Positions 35,844 through 48,630 are shown, counted from the stretch's first letter. The stretch: 64,000 nucleotides of DNA from Micromonosporaceae bacterium KJ-029 (GCA_005402585.1 BIFP01000022.1:1-64000); one strand, 5' to 3'. A program made the numbers and translations. Notes: a model not told the origin generated them from the sequence alone.

Positions 35844-35884
35844 GCTAACGCTGTTAGCCCAATGGAACAGCTAACAACGTTAGC
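35844..35884 (-). promoter_or_regulatory. two TetR-type operators
   Basis: GCTAACGCTGTTAGC (35844-35858) and GCTAACAACGTTAGC (35870-35884) are two 15-bp palindromes of the form GCTAAC-N3-GTTAGC, 26 bp centre to centre. They precede the membrane protein-TetR operon. Two sites at this distance suggest cooperative binding of two dimers. Confidence 0.8.
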
Positions 35885-35934
35885 CGCGCAACGTGACGTC
35901 GGCCACCTCACTAGCCGGGGGCCCGAAACGAGAC

Positions 35935-35964
35935 GGCGCCCGACAGTCGGAACTGTCGGGCGCC
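35935..35964. terminator. 12-bp stem terminator after prcA
   Basis: GGCGCCCGACAG (35935-35946) and its complement (35953-35964) enclose TCGGAA, 38 nt past the prcA stop on the minus strand. It closes the pup-proteasome operon. Confidence 0.8.
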
Positions 35965-36002
35965 GGACGGCTCCCGGGTCGACGAACCCGGGCGGTGGAA
36001 GG

Positions 36003-36836
36003 TCAGCCCTCGGGCTTGTCTCCCGGCTTGTCCTCAAGGTCGGCGGAGCCGGCGGAACTGGTCGGCTTGTGCGCCTCCTCGGTCGGCGTGGTCGGGGTCT
36101 TGCCCCGGTCGCCGTCCGCCTCGGCCGCACCCGATGCTCCCCCGTCGAGCAACGCGGTCAGCGCCGCGCCGGTGATCCGGCGGAACGTGCGACCCACCCG
36201 GTTACGGTCCAGGATCGCCACCTCCATCTGGTTGGCGGCGATCGTCCGGGCCGCGCCCCCCTCCCCGCCGACGCTGCCCAGCGCCTGCACCGCCACCTTC
36301 ACGGCGTCGCCGAGCGCCATGTCCGGCTGGTGGTTCGCCTTGAGCACCCCGGCGATGGTCTCGGACTGGCCGCCCATCGCCATCCGGCCCGGCTCGTCGT
36401 TGACCGAACCGTCGTAGGTCAGGCGGTACAGCGCGTCGTCCGCCGGCGTCGCGCCCACCTCGGCCACGCAGATCTCCACCTCGAACGGCTTCGACTGCTC
36501 GGTGAAGATCGCACCGAGCGTCTGCGCGAACGCGTTGGCCAGCGCCAGGCCGGTGACGTCCCGCCGGTCGTAGCTCAGGCCGTTCAGGTCGGCCATCCGC
36601 ACCCCGGCGCGGCGCAGGTTCTCGAACTCGTTGTACCGGCCGACCGCGGCGAAACCGATCCGGTCGTAGATCTCACTGACCTTGTGCAGGGTGCTGGAGA
36701 GGTTCTCCGCGACGAAGAGGACCCCACCGGCGTAGCTGAGGACCACCGTGCTGCGGCCCCGGGCGATGCCCTTGCGTGCCAGCTCGGAACGGTCGCGCAT
36801 GATCTGTTCGGGCGAGGCGTAGAACTGCATTGCCAC
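36003..36836 (-). CDS. prcA: proteasome subunit alpha
   Basis: 277 aa. The N-terminal gate region ([20 protein letters not shown]) is followed by the Ntn-fold core without catalytic Thr. The C-terminal tail of about 45 residues is Gly/acidic. Alpha rings cap the beta rings and dock Mpa or other activators. It lies 61 nt after prcB. Confidence 0.97.
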   Translation of the reverse strand: MAMQFYASPEQIMRDRSELARKGIARGRSTVVLSYAGGVLFVAENLSSTLHKVSEIYDRIGFAAVGRYNEFENLRRAGVRMADLNGLSYDRRDVTGLALANAFAQTLGAIFTEQSKPFEVEICVAEVGATPADDALYRLTYDGSVNDEPGRMAMGGQSETIAGVLKANHQPDMALGDAVKVAVQALGSVGGEGGAARTIAANQMEVAILDRNRVGRTFRRITGAALTALLDGGASGAAEADGDRGKTPTTPTEEAHKPTSSAGSADLEDKPGDKPEG

Positions 36837-36897
36837 GGCGGCGGCTCTCCTTCGGGCGCTGTGCTGGGGAACTGCGGTCAGGTGCGGGCGGGGCGGC

Positions 36898-37737
36898 TCA
36901 GCCGCCCGGGTTCTCCATCCGGCCGGCGACCACGCTCTCGCCGATCGCGGCCGTCTCCGCGTCGGTCAGCCGGTACGTCCCCTCCGCCGTCGCGGTCATC
37001 ACCACCGGGAAGATCCGCCGGCTCAGGTCGGGCCCACCGGTCGCGGTGTCGTCGTCGGCGGCGTCGTAGAGCGCCTCCACCGCCAGCCGCACCGCGTCGT
37101 CGACGGACAGGCCGGCCCGGAACCGCTTCTTCAGCGCCGACTTGGCGAACAGCGAGCCCGAGCCGATCGCGTCGTATCCGGTCTCCTCGTAGGGGCCACC
37201 GGTGACGTCGAAGCTGAAGATCCGCCCGGCCCGGGCCGGGTCCTTCGCGGCGAGGTCGAACCCGGTGAACAGCGGGAGCACGGCCAGCCCCTGCATCGCC
37301 GCGCCGAGGTTGCCCCGCACCATCGCGGCGAGCCGGTTGGCCTTGGCGTCGAGGGAGAGCATGGCGCCCTCCATCTTTTCGTAATGCTCCAGCTCCACCT
37401 GGAACAGTCGCATCAGCTCGATGCCGATGCCGGCGGTGCCGGCAATGCCCACCAACGAGTACGCGTCGGCCGGGTGCACCTTCTCGATGTCCCGCTGGGC
37501 GATCAGGTTGCCCATGGTGGCCCGCCGGTCGCCGGCCATCACCACGCCGCCGGCGGCGGAGATGGCCACGATCGTGGTGGCGTGCGGGGCCAGGTCGGCG
37601 GCCATGCCCGGGGGCAGCGGCCGGCGGCCGGGCAGCATCTCGGGGGCCACCTTGCTCAGAAACGAGGTGAAGGAGGACGTCCCCGCGTTGGTGAACACAT
37701 CTGGTAGACGCCCGGATGGATCAAAACCCGCTGCCAC
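36898..37737 (-). CDS. prcB: proteasome subunit beta
   Basis: 279 aa from a GTG. A propeptide of 53 residues (with the conserved [10 protein letters not shown]) ends before T54 of [11 protein letters not shown], the N-terminal nucleophile after self-cleavage. [12 protein letters not shown] carries the catalytic Asp/Lys surroundings. The conserved propeptide supports this start even though it overlaps the HNH gene by 82 nt. Confidence 0.97.
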   Translation of the reverse strand: MAAGFDPSGRLPDVFTNAGTSSFTSFLSKVAPEMLPGRRPLPPGMAADLAPHATTIVAISAAGGVVMAGDRRATMGNLIAQRDIEKVHPADAYSLVGIAGTAGIGIELMRLFQVELEHYEKMEGAMLSLDAKANRLAAMVRGNLGAAMQGLAVLPLFTGFDLAAKDPARAGRIFSFDVTGGPYEETGYDAIGSGSLFAKSALKKRFRAGLSVDDAVRLAVEALYDAADDDTATGGPDLSRRIFPVVMTATAEGTYRLTDAETAAIGESVVAGRMENPGG

Positions 37738-38342
37738 GTGGTTCCTCTCAGGTACGTGATGGCCCTGGCCAGCCTCGTCGGACTGTCACGGAACTGGCCA
37801 AGACCACCGTTGCAGTTGAAGCAGAGTATCCCGCGCACCCACCCGGTGCGATGATCGTGGTCCACATGTTCCGGATCGGGGTCACCGCACACCCCGCAGA
37901 CCCCGCCCTGCTCGGCCAGAAGCTCGTCGAACTCCTTCTGCCCGATCCCGTACCGGCGCCGCAGGTGATACTCACGATTGCCGCCGTACAGCCGCTGCTT
38001 AGTCTCCCGGGTCCGAGCGTTGTGACACGGCTTGCAGTAGGTGGCGTAGCCCGAGCTGTCGGAGCGGTTGCGCGGAAAGTCGGCCAGAGGTTTGGCGCTG
38101 CCGCAGTCCGCGCAGAAGCGGTGACCTTCGGGCACCTCCCGGGCCTGCTTCACATCCCGGCCCTGCTTAAGCCTCACTCGCTTGGCGTAGCTGGCCTTCG
38201 ACCGCTCGTTGAAGCAGGGCTTGCAGTAGCTACCACGACCGAGTGGGCGCCGGCTGCTCGAACAGAACTCTTCGAGCGCCTTCCATTCTCCACAGTCACG
38301 GCAGCGACGTTGGCCGTTCTGATCATCCAGAGGCAGCGGCAT
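37656..38342 (-). CDS. endonuclease-VII-like HNH protein with duplicated zinc knuckles
   Basis: 228 aa. Two tandem CxxC...YCKPC knuckles ([14 protein letters not shown]...YCKPC and [14 protein letters not shown]...YCKPC) precede a Recombination_endonuclease_VII domain: [19 protein letters not shown], then [14 protein letters not shown]. It sits 21 nt after pup and overlaps prcB by 82 nt, in a position where no nuclease is needed for pupylation. All metal ligands look intact. It may be a conserved passenger or have a role in DNA repair with the proteasome; that is open. Confidence 0.85.
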   Translation of the reverse strand: MPLPLDDQNGQRRCRDCGEWKALEEFCSSSRRPLGRGSYCKPCFNERSKASYAKRVRLKQGRDVKQAREVPEGHRFCADCGSAKPLADFPRNRSDSSGYATYCKPCHNARTRETKQRLYGGNREYHLRRRYGIGQKEFDELLAEQGGVCGVCGDPDPEHVDHDHRTGWVRGILCFNCNGGLGQFRDSPTRLARAITYLRGTTWQRVLIHPGVYQMCSPTRGRPPSPRF

Positions 38343-38363
38343 GTCCGTTTTACCCCTATATGA

Positions 38364-38579
38364 TCACTGACCTCCTTTTTGCACGTATCCTCTCACAAAC
38401 TCCTCGGCGTTTTCCTCGAGGACGGAGTCGATCTCGTCGAGCAGATCGTCCACGTCCTCGGTGATCTCGGCGTGCCGCTCGGCGACCTCCGGGTTCGCCT
38501 CGACGGTGACGTCCTCGATCTCCTCGCCCTGGCGGGACTTACCCGTCTGCGACTGACCGCCGCTGTCACGAGTGGCCAC
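38364..38579 (-). CDS. pup: prokaryotic ubiquitin-like protein Pup
   Basis: 71 aa from a GTG at 38579 with GGAGG 7 nt upstream; an ATG at 38594 would contain that ribosome site and is rejected. It is acidic and mostly disordered, with the Mpa-binding helix region (AEITEDVDDLLDEIDSVLEE) and the C-terminus YVQKGGQ. The final Gln must be deamidated by Dop before ligation by PafA. Confidence 0.97.
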   Translation of the reverse strand: MATRDSGGQSQTGKSRQGEEIEDVTVEANPEVAERHAEITEDVDDLLDEIDSVLEENAEEFVRGYVQKGGQ

Positions 38580-38707
38580 TGTTGCCTCCTCCACGATCTC
38601 CCTGCGATGAACTTACCTCGCGGGAGCGACGAATCGCCCGCCGCGCGCCGGTGCCGGAACCCGGCGCGCGGCGACAGGCTGGCGGCCCGGCGACCCGACG
38701 GGTGGGC

Positions 38708-40225
38708 TCAGCCGCCGGTCAGCGTCTCCAGCAGGTCCTTGGCGCTGGCACAGCGGTCGAACAGCTCACCGACGTGCCGTCTGGTGCCACGCTCCGGCTC
38801 CATCATCGGCACCCGCACCAGCGATTCCCGGCCGATGTCGAAGATGACCGAGTCCCAACTGGCGGCGACCACCTCGGAGGCGTACTGCGCCAGGCAGCGG
38901 CCCCGGAAGTAGGCCCGGGTGTCCTCGGGTGGCTCGGTCATCGCGCTACGCGTCTCGGCGTCGGGCAGCAGCGTCTTCATCGCGCCACGGGAGACCAGCC
39001 GGTGGTAGAGGCCCTTCTCCGGGCGCACGTCGGAGTACTGCAGGTCGACCAGCTGGAGCTTGTGCGAGCCCCAGCCGAGCTTCTCCCGGTCCCGGTAGCC
39101 CTCCAGCAGCCGCAGCTTGGCCACCCAGTCCAGTTCGTCGGCGCAGAGCATGGCGTCGCGCCCGAGCCGGTCCAGCACGGACTCCCACCGGTCCAGCACG
39201 TCGACGGTCTGCTCGTCGACGTCGCTGCCGTAGCGGTCGTCGACGAACGCACGGACCCGCTCCAGGTACGCCCACTGCACGTCCAACGCGGTCAACCGGC
39301 GCCCGTCGCGCAGCCGCATCCGGTGGGTCAGGGACGGGTCGTGGCTGACCGCGCGCAGCTCGCCGACCGGGTCGGCGATGCCGAGGTCGGGGCCGAGCGC
39401 CTTCTCCTCGATCATGGTGAGGATCAGCGCCGTGGTGCCCACCTTCAGGTAGGTGGAGATCTCCGACAGGTTGGCGTCGCCGATGATGACGTGCAGCCGA
39501 CGGTACTTGTCCGCGTCGGCGTGCGGCTCGTCGCGGGTGTTGATGATCGGCCGCTTGAGGGTGGTCTCCAGGCCGACCTCGACCTCGAAGAAGTCGGCGC
39601 GCTGGGAGATCTGGAAGCCGCTCTGGCCGCCGTCCTGGCCGATGCCGACCCGCCCGGCCCCACAGACGATCTGCCGGGTCACGAAGAACGGGGTCAGGTA
39701 CGCCACGATGTCGGCGAACGGCGTCTGCCGGCGCATCAGGTAGTTCTCGTGCGCGCCGTAGCTGGCGCCCTTGTTGTCGGTGTTGTTCTTGTAGAGGTGG
39801 ATCGGTGCCGCACCGGGAATGGTGGCGGCCCGCCGCGCCGCCTCCGCCATCACCCGCTCCCCCGCCTTGTCCCACCGGACGAGGTCACGCGGATTGGTCA
39901 CCTCGGGAGTGGAGTACTCGGGGTGCGCGTGGTCGACGTAGAGCCGTGCCCCGTTGGTGAGGATCACGTTGGCCAAACCGAGGTCCTCGTCGGCGAGCGC
40001 CTCGGCCGGGTCGTACGCCGCGCCGGAGTAGGTGAAGCCGCGGGCGTCCCGCAGCGGCGATTCCTCCTCGTAGTCCCAGCGGGCCCGACCACCCCGGTTC
40101 AGTTCCGGGCGGGCGCCGTAGGCGTTCACCACCTGGGACGAGGTGACCATCGGGTTGGCCCCGGCCTGGCCGGGCACGGAAATGCCGTACTCGACCTCGG
40201 TGCCCATGATCCGTCTTACGCTCAT
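38708..40225 (-). CDS. dop: Pup deamidase/depupylase Dop
   Basis: 505 aa, paralogue of Paf[14 protein letters not shown], then the longer Dop loop, [13 protein letters not shown] with the catalytic Asp, [17 protein letters not shown] and [20 protein letters not shown]. It converts the C-terminal Gln of Pup to Glu and removes Pup from substrates. ATG 40225 is the family start. It ends 128 nt before pup. Confidence 0.97.
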   Translation of the reverse strand: MSVRRIMGTEVEYGISVPGQAGANPMVTSSQVVNAYGARPELNRGGRARWDYEEESPLRDARGFTYSGAAYDPAEALADEDLGLANVILTNGARLYVDHAHPEYSTPEVTNPRDLVRWDKAGERVMAEAARRAATIPGAAPIHLYKNNTDNKGASYGAHENYLMRRQTPFADIVAYLTPFFVTRQIVCGAGRVGIGQDGGQSGFQISQRADFFEVEVGLETTLKRPIINTRDEPHADADKYRRLHVIIGDANLSEISTYLKVGTTALILTMIEEKALGPDLGIADPVGELRAVSHDPSLTHRMRLRDGRRLTALDVQWAYLERVRAFVDDRYGSDVDEQTVDVLDRWESVLDRLGRDAMLCADELDWVAKLRLLEGYRDREKLGWGSHKLQLVDLQYSDVRPEKGLYHRLVSRGAMKTLLPDAETRSAMTEPPEDTRAYFRGRCLAQYASEVVAASWDSVIFDIGRESLVRVPMMEPERGTRRHVGELFDRCASAKDLLETLTGG

Positions 40226-40334
40226 CGACCTACCCGCTTCGCTTGCCCGATCGGCCCCCGTCACGTCGAGCGTAGTCGGCAGTCGGCCCACCGGGGGCGT
40301 GGCAGTGCGGTCGGGGCCGCACGGGTCGCGCCGA

Positions 40335-42311
40335 TCAGTCTTGCGGCTCGTCGACGAACATGGTCTCGACGGTCACCTGGTCGCGCAGTTCCGGGGTGGA
40401 GCGCAGCAGCCTGTTGACCCGGACCCGGGCGCCGTCAGTGGTCACGACAAGCCGGATCTCGCCGGGCATTCGTTCCAGCATCTGCCAGGTCCGGTCCGGC
40501 TCGACGAAGGGCAGCCCGTAGATGGCGGCCTCGGTCTGCGAAGTGGTGCCCTGGAGCGTGGAGACGCAGATGTTCTCCAGGTAGGAGCGGTAGGGGCTAC
40601 GGTCGAGGACGAGCGTGGTCGCCCCCTCGACGGCCGGATACTCGCGGTTGACCCGGTCGCACACCACGGCCGCCCGGGTGGGTTGGTCGACCTCGTGGTG
40701 CACCCAGCGCTGCGCCCAGGTCCGCGGTTCGACGACGAGCAGGCTGCGGTGCCAGCCGGTGACGCCGCAGAACAGCACGGTGGCGGCGGCCACGGTGACG
40801 GCGGTGAGGCCGGCCGCGAGGGTACGCACCGGACGGCCGCGGCGTGGTGCGGGCAGCAGCCGCACCACCGCGGCGGTGCCCACGATGAGCAGCACGGTGG
40901 TGAGGTGGCCGGCCTTGTTGAAGTAGTAGCCGAGTTCGCCGCCGAGGCCGATGCTGGCCTGCCCGATGGCCACGGTGAGGGCCACGCTGACCAGCAGGAC
41001 GAACAGCCAGCGTCGCCAGGCGGGATCGCGACGGTCGACGCGTCCGGCGTTCAGCAGCAGGGCGGGTATGACGAGGGCGCCGAGCCCGCCGAGGGCGAGC
41101 CAGGTCTCGGTGAGGTCCGGGCCGACGGTGGCGGTGAGCGACTCGGTCTGGTTGGCGCGGAACACGCCGAGCAGCATCGGCACCGGGGCGAGGCCGGCGG
41201 CGACGAGCCCGACGACCAGCGCGGTGCGGCGGACCCGGGCCACCTCGCGCCGGTGGACCAGCAGGGCACCGAGCACCAGGACGATCGCGGCGGGCAGGAA
41301 CAGGTAGTAGGTGTAGCCGATGCCGACGAGCAGGGCGCCGAGCAACAGGAGTTGTTCGCGGGAGGCGGTCAGCGGCCGGGCGACGAGGACGGCGAGGACG
41401 ACGGTGAGCGCCAGCCCGAGCGTCTCGGTGGGGTAGCCGGACCACAGCACCCGGGGCAGCTGGCTGCCGAGGACGAGGGCGCCGACGACCACGGTGAGCA
41501 CGCCCCGGCCCAGTGGGTGCAGCGGGCCGGGTAGCCGCTGGGCGGCCCAGAGCAGGGTGAGCACGAACAGGCCGAAGCCGGCGACGTTCCACCACAGGAA
41601 GGGCTCCACCAGGTCGACGCCGCCGGGCGCGGTGCCGGTCGGGGTGAGGTGGCCGCCGAGCAGGGCGACGAGCAGGTGCCAGCCCTGCGGGTAGTGGACG
41701 AGCAGGGAGACCAGATCGTCGCGGACGGCGGCCGGGTCGAGGAAGAGGTAACCGCCGTGCCGGCCGATGACGTCGACCAGGCTGAGGTGACGCAGGTAGT
41801 CCTCGCCGCGGGCGAAGATGGTGAGCCGGCTGGCGAGGTCACCGGCGCGCAGCAGGGGTTGGGCTACGTACCAGACGAGCGCGGCGGTGCCCACCACGGG
41901 GAACAGGTCGGTCCAGGCCGGGCGCGGCAGGGTGGGGCGTCGGCCGGTGGCCAGGGCGGCCAGGACGAGTACGGTGAGGGCGGTGCCGGTGACCGGGACC
42001 GGCGCCATCCCCCAGGGCCAGACGGCAAAGATCAGGCCGGCGGCGGTGGTGAGACAGACCAGCAGGACGGTGGCGAGCAGCAGCCGGTCGAGCAGGCTAC
42101 GGCCGCCGCGCAGCAGGCCGGCGGTGGCGAGCAGCACCACCGGGGGCAGTACCCAGGGGGCGTCGAGGGCGACCGCGGCGAGCGGCAGGAGCCAGGCCGC
42201 GGCCAGCGCGGCCGGGGCGATGATCCAGCGGCGCCGATGGTACGGCGGGGCGGCATTGACGGTCGGGGTCGAGGTGACCGGAGGCGCGATTGCGCTCTGC
42301 TCGACGGGCAC
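40335..42311 (-). CDS. large polytopic membrane protein, DUF6541/glycosyltransferase-like
   Basis: 658 aa with about thirteen helices and a soluble C-terminal domain of about 130 aa ([15 protein letters not shown] onwards, two Cys). The overall layout resembles GT-C type or DUF6541 cell-wall membrane proteins. It lies between mpa and dop, but a terminator at 42398-42432 separates it from mpa, so it is probably transcribed separately. Function is not known; a role in cell-envelope glycan is inferred from architecture alone. Confidence 0.7.
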   Translation of the reverse strand: MPVEQSAIAPPVTSTPTVNAAPPYHRRRWIIAPAALAAAWLLPLAAVALDAPWVLPPVVLLATAGLLRGGRSLLDRLLLATVLLVCLTTAAGLIFAVWPWGMAPVPVTGTALTVLVLAALATGRRPTLPRPAWTDLFPVVGTAALVWYVAQPLLRAGDLASRLTIFARGEDYLRHLSLVDVIGRHGGYLFLDPAAVRDDLVSLLVHYPQGWHLLVALLGGHLTPTGTAPGGVDLVEPFLWWNVAGFGLFVLTLLWAAQRLPGPLHPLGRGVLTVVVGALVLGSQLPRVLWSGYPTETLGLALTVVLAVLVARPLTASREQLLLLGALLVGIGYTYYLFLPAAIVLVLGALLVHRREVARVRRTALVVGLVAAGLAPVPMLLGVFRANQTESLTATVGPDLTETWLALGGLGALVIPALLLNAGRVDRRDPAWRRWLFVLLVSVALTVAIGQASIGLGGELGYYFNKAGHLTTVLLIVGTAAVVRLLPAPRRGRPVRTLAAGLTAVTVAAATVLFCGVTGWHRSLLVVEPRTWAQRWVHHEVDQPTRAAVVCDRVNREYPAVEGATTLVLDRSPYRSYLENICVSTLQGTTSQTEAAIYGLPFVEPDRTWQMLERMPGEIRLVVTTDGARVRVNRLLRSTPELRDQVTVETMFVDEPQD

Positions 42312-42397
42312 ACGGATCCTTGGCGGAGTAGGAGGAGAAGAGGTCCCGGAGTCACCGGCGGCAACCGGTCCTCACGCGCCAATGTGGAGTGTACGCG

Positions 42398-42432
42398 CAG
42401 GGCCCGCGACGTAAGAAACGTCACGGGCCCTG
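42398..42432. terminator. 15-bp stem terminator after mpa
   Basis: The arms 42398-42412 and 42418-42432 pair with one mismatch around AAGAA, 12 nt past the mpa stop on the minus strand. Confidence 0.75.
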
Positions 42433-42443
42433 GGCGTGTCCGG

Positions 42444-44225
42444 TCAGAGGTACTGGCCGGTGTTGCTGGCGGTCTCGATGGAACGGCCGGCCTCGGCGCC
42501 CTTGCCGCCGGAGACGAGCGTGCGGATGTAGACGATCCGCTCGCCCTTCTTGCCGGAGATGCGGGCCCAGTCGTCCGGGTTGGTGGTGTTGGGCAGATCC
42601 TCGTTCTCGCGGAACTCGTCGACACAGGCGTCGAGCAGGTGCTGCAGGCGCAGTCCCTTGCGGCCGGAGGTGAGAAACTCCTTGATGGCCATCTTCTTGC
42701 CCCGGTCGACGATGTTCTGGATCATCGCGCCGGAGTTGAAGTCCTTGAAGTACAGGACCTCCTTGTCACCGTTGGCGTAGGTGACCTCCAGGAAGCGGTT
42801 CTCCTCGGTCTCCGAGTACATCCGGAGCACCACGGCGTCGATCATGGCGGCGACGGTGGCATCGGCGCTTCCGCCGTGCTCGGTCAGGTCGTCGGGGTGC
42901 AGCGGCAGCCCGGAGAGGATGTACTTGGAGAAGATGTCCTTGGCTGCCTCGGCGTCCGGGCGTTCGATCTTGATCTTCACGTCGAGCCGGCCGGGACGCA
43001 GGATGGCCGGGTCGATCATGTCCTCCCGGTTGGAGGCGCCGATGACGATGACGTTCTCCAGCCCCTCCACACCGTCGATCTCGCTGAGCAGCTGCGGGAC
43101 GATGGTGTTCTCCACGTCGGAGGAGACGCCGGAGCCACGGGTCCGGAAGACCGAGTCCATCTCGTCGAAGAAGACGATGACCGGGGTGCCCTCGCCGGCC
43201 TTCTCCCGGGCCCGCTGGAAGATCAGCCGGATGTGCCGCTCGGTCTCGCCGACGTACTTGTTGAGCAGTTCGGGGCCCTTGATGTTGAGGAAGAAGCTGG
43301 TGTGCTTCTCCTCGCCCCGCCGGTCGGCGATCTTCTTCGCCAGCGAGTTGGCGACCGCCTTGGCGATCAGCGTCTTGCCACAGCCGGGCGGGCCGTAGAG
43401 CAGGATCCCCTTCGGCGGGCGCAGCTGGTGCTCCCGGAACAGGTCGGCGTGCAGGAACGGCAGTTCCACCGCGTCGCGGATCTGCTCGATCTGCGCGTGG
43501 AGGCCGCCGATGTCGGTGTAGTCGACGTCCGGCACCTCCTCCAGCACCAGCTCCTCGACCTCGCTCTTGGGAATCCGCTCGTACGCGTACGCCGAGCGCG
43601 GTTCGATCATGAGCGAGTCGCCGGCCCGGATCGCGCTGCCGATCAGGGTCTCGGCCAGGTGCACGATCCGCTCCTCGTCGGAGTGCGAGACCACCAGCGC
43701 CCGGTCACCGGGGGCGCCGTCGGGGCCCGCCAGCACCTCCTTGAGCATGACCACCTCGCCGACCCGCTCGTAACCGAACGCATCGACGATGTTGAGCGCG
43801 TCGTTGAGCAGGACCTCCTGACCGCGCCGCAGCTCGCCCACGTCCAAGGAGGGGGAGACGGCCACCCGCAGCTTGCGCCCGCCGGTGAAGACGTCGACCG
43901 TGCCGTCCTCGTGCCGGGCCAGGAAGACGCCGTAGCCACTGGGAGGCTGGGCGAGACGGTCGATCTCCTCCTTGAGCGTCACGATCTGCGCGCGAGCCTC
44001 TTTCAGGGTGCTCACGAGCCGTTCGTTGTTCTCGGTCAGCCGCGCCAACTGCGCCTGGGTGGCGGCCAGCCGCTCTTCGAGCTGCCGGACGTGTCGGGGG
44101 CTTTCGGTCAACTTGCGCCGCACCAGAGCGAGTTCCTCTTGAAGGAACGCGACCTGCGTGGAGAGATCGTGGGCCTCCTTCTCCCACCGTGCGGCGCGCG
44201 AGTCCGCGTCGTCGCTGCGTGCCAC
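42444..44225 (-). CDS. mpa: proteasome-associated AAA+ ATPase Mpa/ARC
   Basis: 593 aa from a GTG (GGGGAGG upstream). An N-terminal coiled coil binds Pup (residues about 15-75, [12 protein letters not shown] and so on), two OB domains follow, and the AAA domain has [10 protein letters not shown] (Walker A) and [10 protein letters not shown] (Walker B). The C-terminus ends GQYL, with the penultimate Tyr used to open the proteasome gate. It unfolds pupylated proteins for PrcAB. Confidence 0.97.
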   Translation of the reverse strand: MARSDDADSRAARWEKEAHDLSTQVAFLQEELALVRRKLTESPRHVRQLEERLAATQAQLARLTENNERLVSTLKEARAQIVTLKEEIDRLAQPPSGYGVFLARHEDGTVDVFTGGRKLRVAVSPSLDVGELRRGQEVLLNDALNIVDAFGYERVGEVVMLKEVLAGPDGAPGDRALVVSHSDEERIVHLAETLIGSAIRAGDSLMIEPRSAYAYERIPKSEVEELVLEEVPDVDYTDIGGLHAQIEQIRDAVELPFLHADLFREHQLRPPKGILLYGPPGCGKTLIAKAVANSLAKKIADRRGEEKHTSFFLNIKGPELLNKYVGETERHIRLIFQRAREKAGEGTPVIVFFDEMDSVFRTRGSGVSSDVENTIVPQLLSEIDGVEGLENVIVIGASNREDMIDPAILRPGRLDVKIKIERPDAEAAKDIFSKYILSGLPLHPDDLTEHGGSADATVAAMIDAVVLRMYSETEENRFLEVTYANGDKEVLYFKDFNSGAMIQNIVDRGKKMAIKEFLTSGRKGLRLQHLLDACVDEFRENEDLPNTTNPDDWARISGKKGERIVYIRTLVSGGKGAEAGRSIETASNTGQYL

Positions 44226-44388
44226 GTCCCACCTCCCCGGGGGGCTCGAACGTTCTGAGCTAACACTAGCCGCTGTGAGCCCGATTCGGTCCTTCGCAAC
44301 GCGCCCGTCACCGAAGCTTGATCGCCAAGGGTGGGCCGGCGGGCGGGTACCGGCATTCGGGTACCGTCGGGGGGTGGGACGGGAGAAC

Positions 44389-44700
44389 ATGGGGGGTGCG
44401 CCGGTGGCCGAGGTCGCGACCGACCAGCTGCAGGTCTGGGTGGATCAGGACCTGTGCACGGGCGATGGGCTGTGCGTGCAGTACGCCCCGGAGGTCTTCG
44501 AGTTCGACGTCGACGGGCTGGCGTACGTCAAGGGTTCCGACGGTGAGCTTCGGCAGGCCCCCGGCGCCCGGGTCGACGTACCGGAGCACCTGCGCCTCGA
44601 GGTGATCGACTCGGCGAAGGAGTGCCCCGGCGAGTGCATCCACGTCGTGCGCGGCAGCGACGGCGTCGAGGTGGCCGGGCCGGACGCCGAGGACGACTGA
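44389..44700 (+). CDS. single-cluster 3Fe-4S-type ferredoxin
   Basis: 103 aa. C23-T-G-D-G-L-C29 (CxxDxxC, Asp in place of the fourth ligand) and the later ECPGEC pair fit a [3Fe-4S] cluster. The protein is acidic, as expected for an electron carrier. ATG 44389 follows GGGAG; a GTG at 44404 is an alternative. It diverges from mpa with 163 nt between starts. The redox partner is not in view. Confidence 0.85.
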   Translation: MGGAPVAEVATDQLQVWVDQDLCTGDGLCVQYAPEVFEFDVDGLAYVKGSDGELRQAPGARVDVPEHLRLEVIDSAKECPGECIHVVRGSDGVEVAGPDAEDD

Positions 44701-44741
44701 CCGGCAGGCCGGCCGTCGGCCCGCCCGACGCGAGGTCCTGC

Positions 44742-45314
44742 CTACAGCAGCGGGCGGCCGACCACCGAGGCGACCAGCCGGGCGAACTCCTCCAGCCGGG
44801 CGATCTGCCCGGCCCCGCCGTCGTCGAGGGTCTTTCCGAAGCGCAACGCGTCGTGGCGCGGCCCGCCGGCCGCCTCCTCGCTGGGCGGGGTCTCGTCCAG
44901 CGAGGTCAGCAGCAGGTAGACGTCGATGCTGTCGACCCGGATCTCGCCGTTGTCATGGCGGAACAGCCGGCGGCGGCAACCGACCTCGGTGACCGAGGAG
45001 ACCGGCACCACCCGCAGCGACGAGGTCATCGAGCCCGGTGGCCCCTCCCCCGGCGGCACGTCCTCACCGTGCCAGAGCACCAGGCGACTGCCGTCGCAGA
45101 CGACGACCTCCTGCCACACCCCGTTGACCTCGTTGACGAAACGTTCCAGGGTGAAGCCGAGCACCGACGCCCCGCGCAGCACCCCGCCGAGGGCCTCCAG
45201 GGCGACGTCCGGGTCCCGCAGGTAGGCCCGCGCCGCCGACTCGAGGTCGGTGTAGGGCGACCAGTCGGGGAAGACCGCCGGCAGGTCACCGCCGCCGAAG
45301 CCGGGACGGCTCAT
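44742..45314 (-). CDS. conserved hypothetical protein
   Basis: 190 aa from ATG 45314 with GGAGGTGA upstream. It looks soluble and alpha/beta, with no signal or membrane segment. VNGVWQEVVVCDGSRLVLWHGEDV and HDNGEIRVDSIDVYLL are distinctive but not recognised. It lies downstream of the methyltransferase gene on the same strand, so it may be in the same transcript. Confidence 0.65.
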   Translation of the reverse strand: MSRPGFGGGDLPAVFPDWSPYTDLESAARAYLRDPDVALEALGGVLRGASVLGFTLERFVNEVNGVWQEVVVCDGSRLVLWHGEDVPPGEGPPGSMTSSLRVVPVSSVTEVGCRRRLFRHDNGEIRVDSIDVYLLLTSLDETPPSEEAAGGPRHDALRFGKTLDDGGAGQIARLEEFARLVASVVGRPLL

Positions 45315-45386
45315 GCCGTCACCTCCGGCCACCGCCGGCCCTCGCCCAGGATCAGCCCGTTCACGCCCAGCCGCCCCATTCCGCCG

Positions 45387-47567
<2,181 letters not shown>

Positions 47568-47626
47568 CTACGCGGCGGGAGATCACTTACCGGTGCGGCG
47601 GCGGCCGTGCTGTCACACCTGTGCCC

Positions 47627-47632
47627 TAGTGT
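47627..47632 (+). promoter_or_regulatory. -10 box TAGTGT, probable leaderless start
   Basis: TAGTGT lies 7 nt before ATG 47640 with no ribosome site between; transcription would begin at or next to the ATG. Confidence 0.4.
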
Positions 47633-47639
47633 TCCGGGC

Positions 47640-48554
47640 ATGACGGCGGATCCGGTGATCACTGAGCAGGCTCCGACTCCGACCCAGTTGCCGGCGACGG
47701 TGCGCGCCTCGCTGTCACCGTCGCGGGCTGCGGACTTCAAGACCTGCCCGCTGCTCTACCGGTTCCGCAGCATCGACCGGCTGCCCGAGCGGCCCACCGT
47801 CGAGCAGGCCCGCGGCACGCTGGTGCATGCGGTGCTGGAGCGGCTGTTCGACCTGCCGCCCGACGGCCGCACCCCGGACGCGGCCGGTAACCTCGTCGCC
47901 CCGCAGTGGGACCGCCTGGTCACCGAGCAGCCGGAGCTGGCCGGGCTGTTCGAGGGGGACGCTCCACCCACGGCGGCGGAGTTCCTGCGCTCGGCGGCGG
48001 CCCTGCTGGAGGGCTACTTCGCGGTGGAGGATCCGCGCCGGCTGGAGCCCGCCGAGCGGGAGAGCCTGATCTCCGCCGTGGTCGACGACGAACTGCTGAT
48101 CCGGGGCTACCTCGACCGGCTCGACGTCGCACCGGACGGCGCGCTCCGGGTGGTGGATTACAAGACCGGCGGCGCGCCGCGTGAGGCGTTCGAGGCACGC
48201 GCGCTGTTCCAGCTGAAGTTCTACGCGCTGGTGCTGTGGCGCACCCGAGGCGTGGTCCCCCGGGTGCTGCGCCTGCTCTATCTGAAGGACGCCGAGGTGT
48301 GCGACTACGCCCCCGACGCCGAGGAGCTGGAGCGCTTCGAGCGCACGGTGGTGGCGTTGTGGCGGGCGATCGAGCAGGCCACCGCCGCTCGGGATTTCCG
48401 CCCCCGGCCGAGCCGGCTGTGCGACTGGTGCAGCCATCAGGCGCACTGCCCCAGCTACGGCGGCACCCCGCCGCCCTTCCCCGAGCAGCTGGCGGCGCCG
48501 GATCCGCTGCGTGACGCCCGGTCCCGCCCGGCACCACCGGGCGCCGACGAGTAG
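47640..48554 (+). CDS. RecB-family PD-(D/E)XK exonuclease-like protein
   Basis: 304 aa. LSPSRAADFKTCPLLYRFR is the typical PD-(D/E)XK entry helix, HAVLE the His motif, and LRVVDYKTGG the catalytic D-x-K. The C-terminal CDWCSHQAHCPSYG Cys set, together with the upstream TCPLLY Cys, forms an Fe-S cluster site as in AddB/Cas4-like nucleases. It lacks a helicase domain. It diverges from the site-2 protease gene. Confidence 0.9.
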   Translation: MTADPVITEQAPTPTQLPATVRASLSPSRAADFKTCPLLYRFRSIDRLPERPTVEQARGTLVHAVLERLFDLPPDGRTPDAAGNLVAPQWDRLVTEQPELAGLFEGDAPPTAAEFLRSAAALLEGYFAVEDPRRLEPAERESLISAVVDDELLIRGYLDRLDVAPDGALRVVDYKTGGAPREAFEARALFQLKFYALVLWRTRGVVPRVLRLLYLKDAEVCDYAPDAEELERFERTVVALWRAIEQATAARDFRPRPSRLCDWCSHQAHCPSYGGTPPPFPEQLAAPDPLRDARSRPAPPGADE

Positions 48555-48618
48555 GTCTCCTCCCCAGGGAGGATGGCCACGTCACCGCGCAAGACGATCT
48601 TTCGCGGGCGGGGGCGGC

Positions 48619-48624
48619 TAGCGT
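48619..48624 (+). promoter_or_regulatory. -10 box TAGCGT, probable leaderless start
   Basis: TAGCGT lies 6 nt before the GTG at 48631, identical in sequence and spacing to the box before the DUF3866 gene. Confidence 0.45.
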
Positions 48625-48630
48625 CGTGGC

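Noticed and set aside
38580..38594. Upstream ATG for Pup at 38594
   Set aside because: The five extra codons contain the GGAGG ribosome site that serves the GTG at 38579.
44226..44390. Longer Mpa start at 44390
   Set aside because: It lacks similarity and would cross the divergent promoter region; GTG 44225 has a strong ribosome site.
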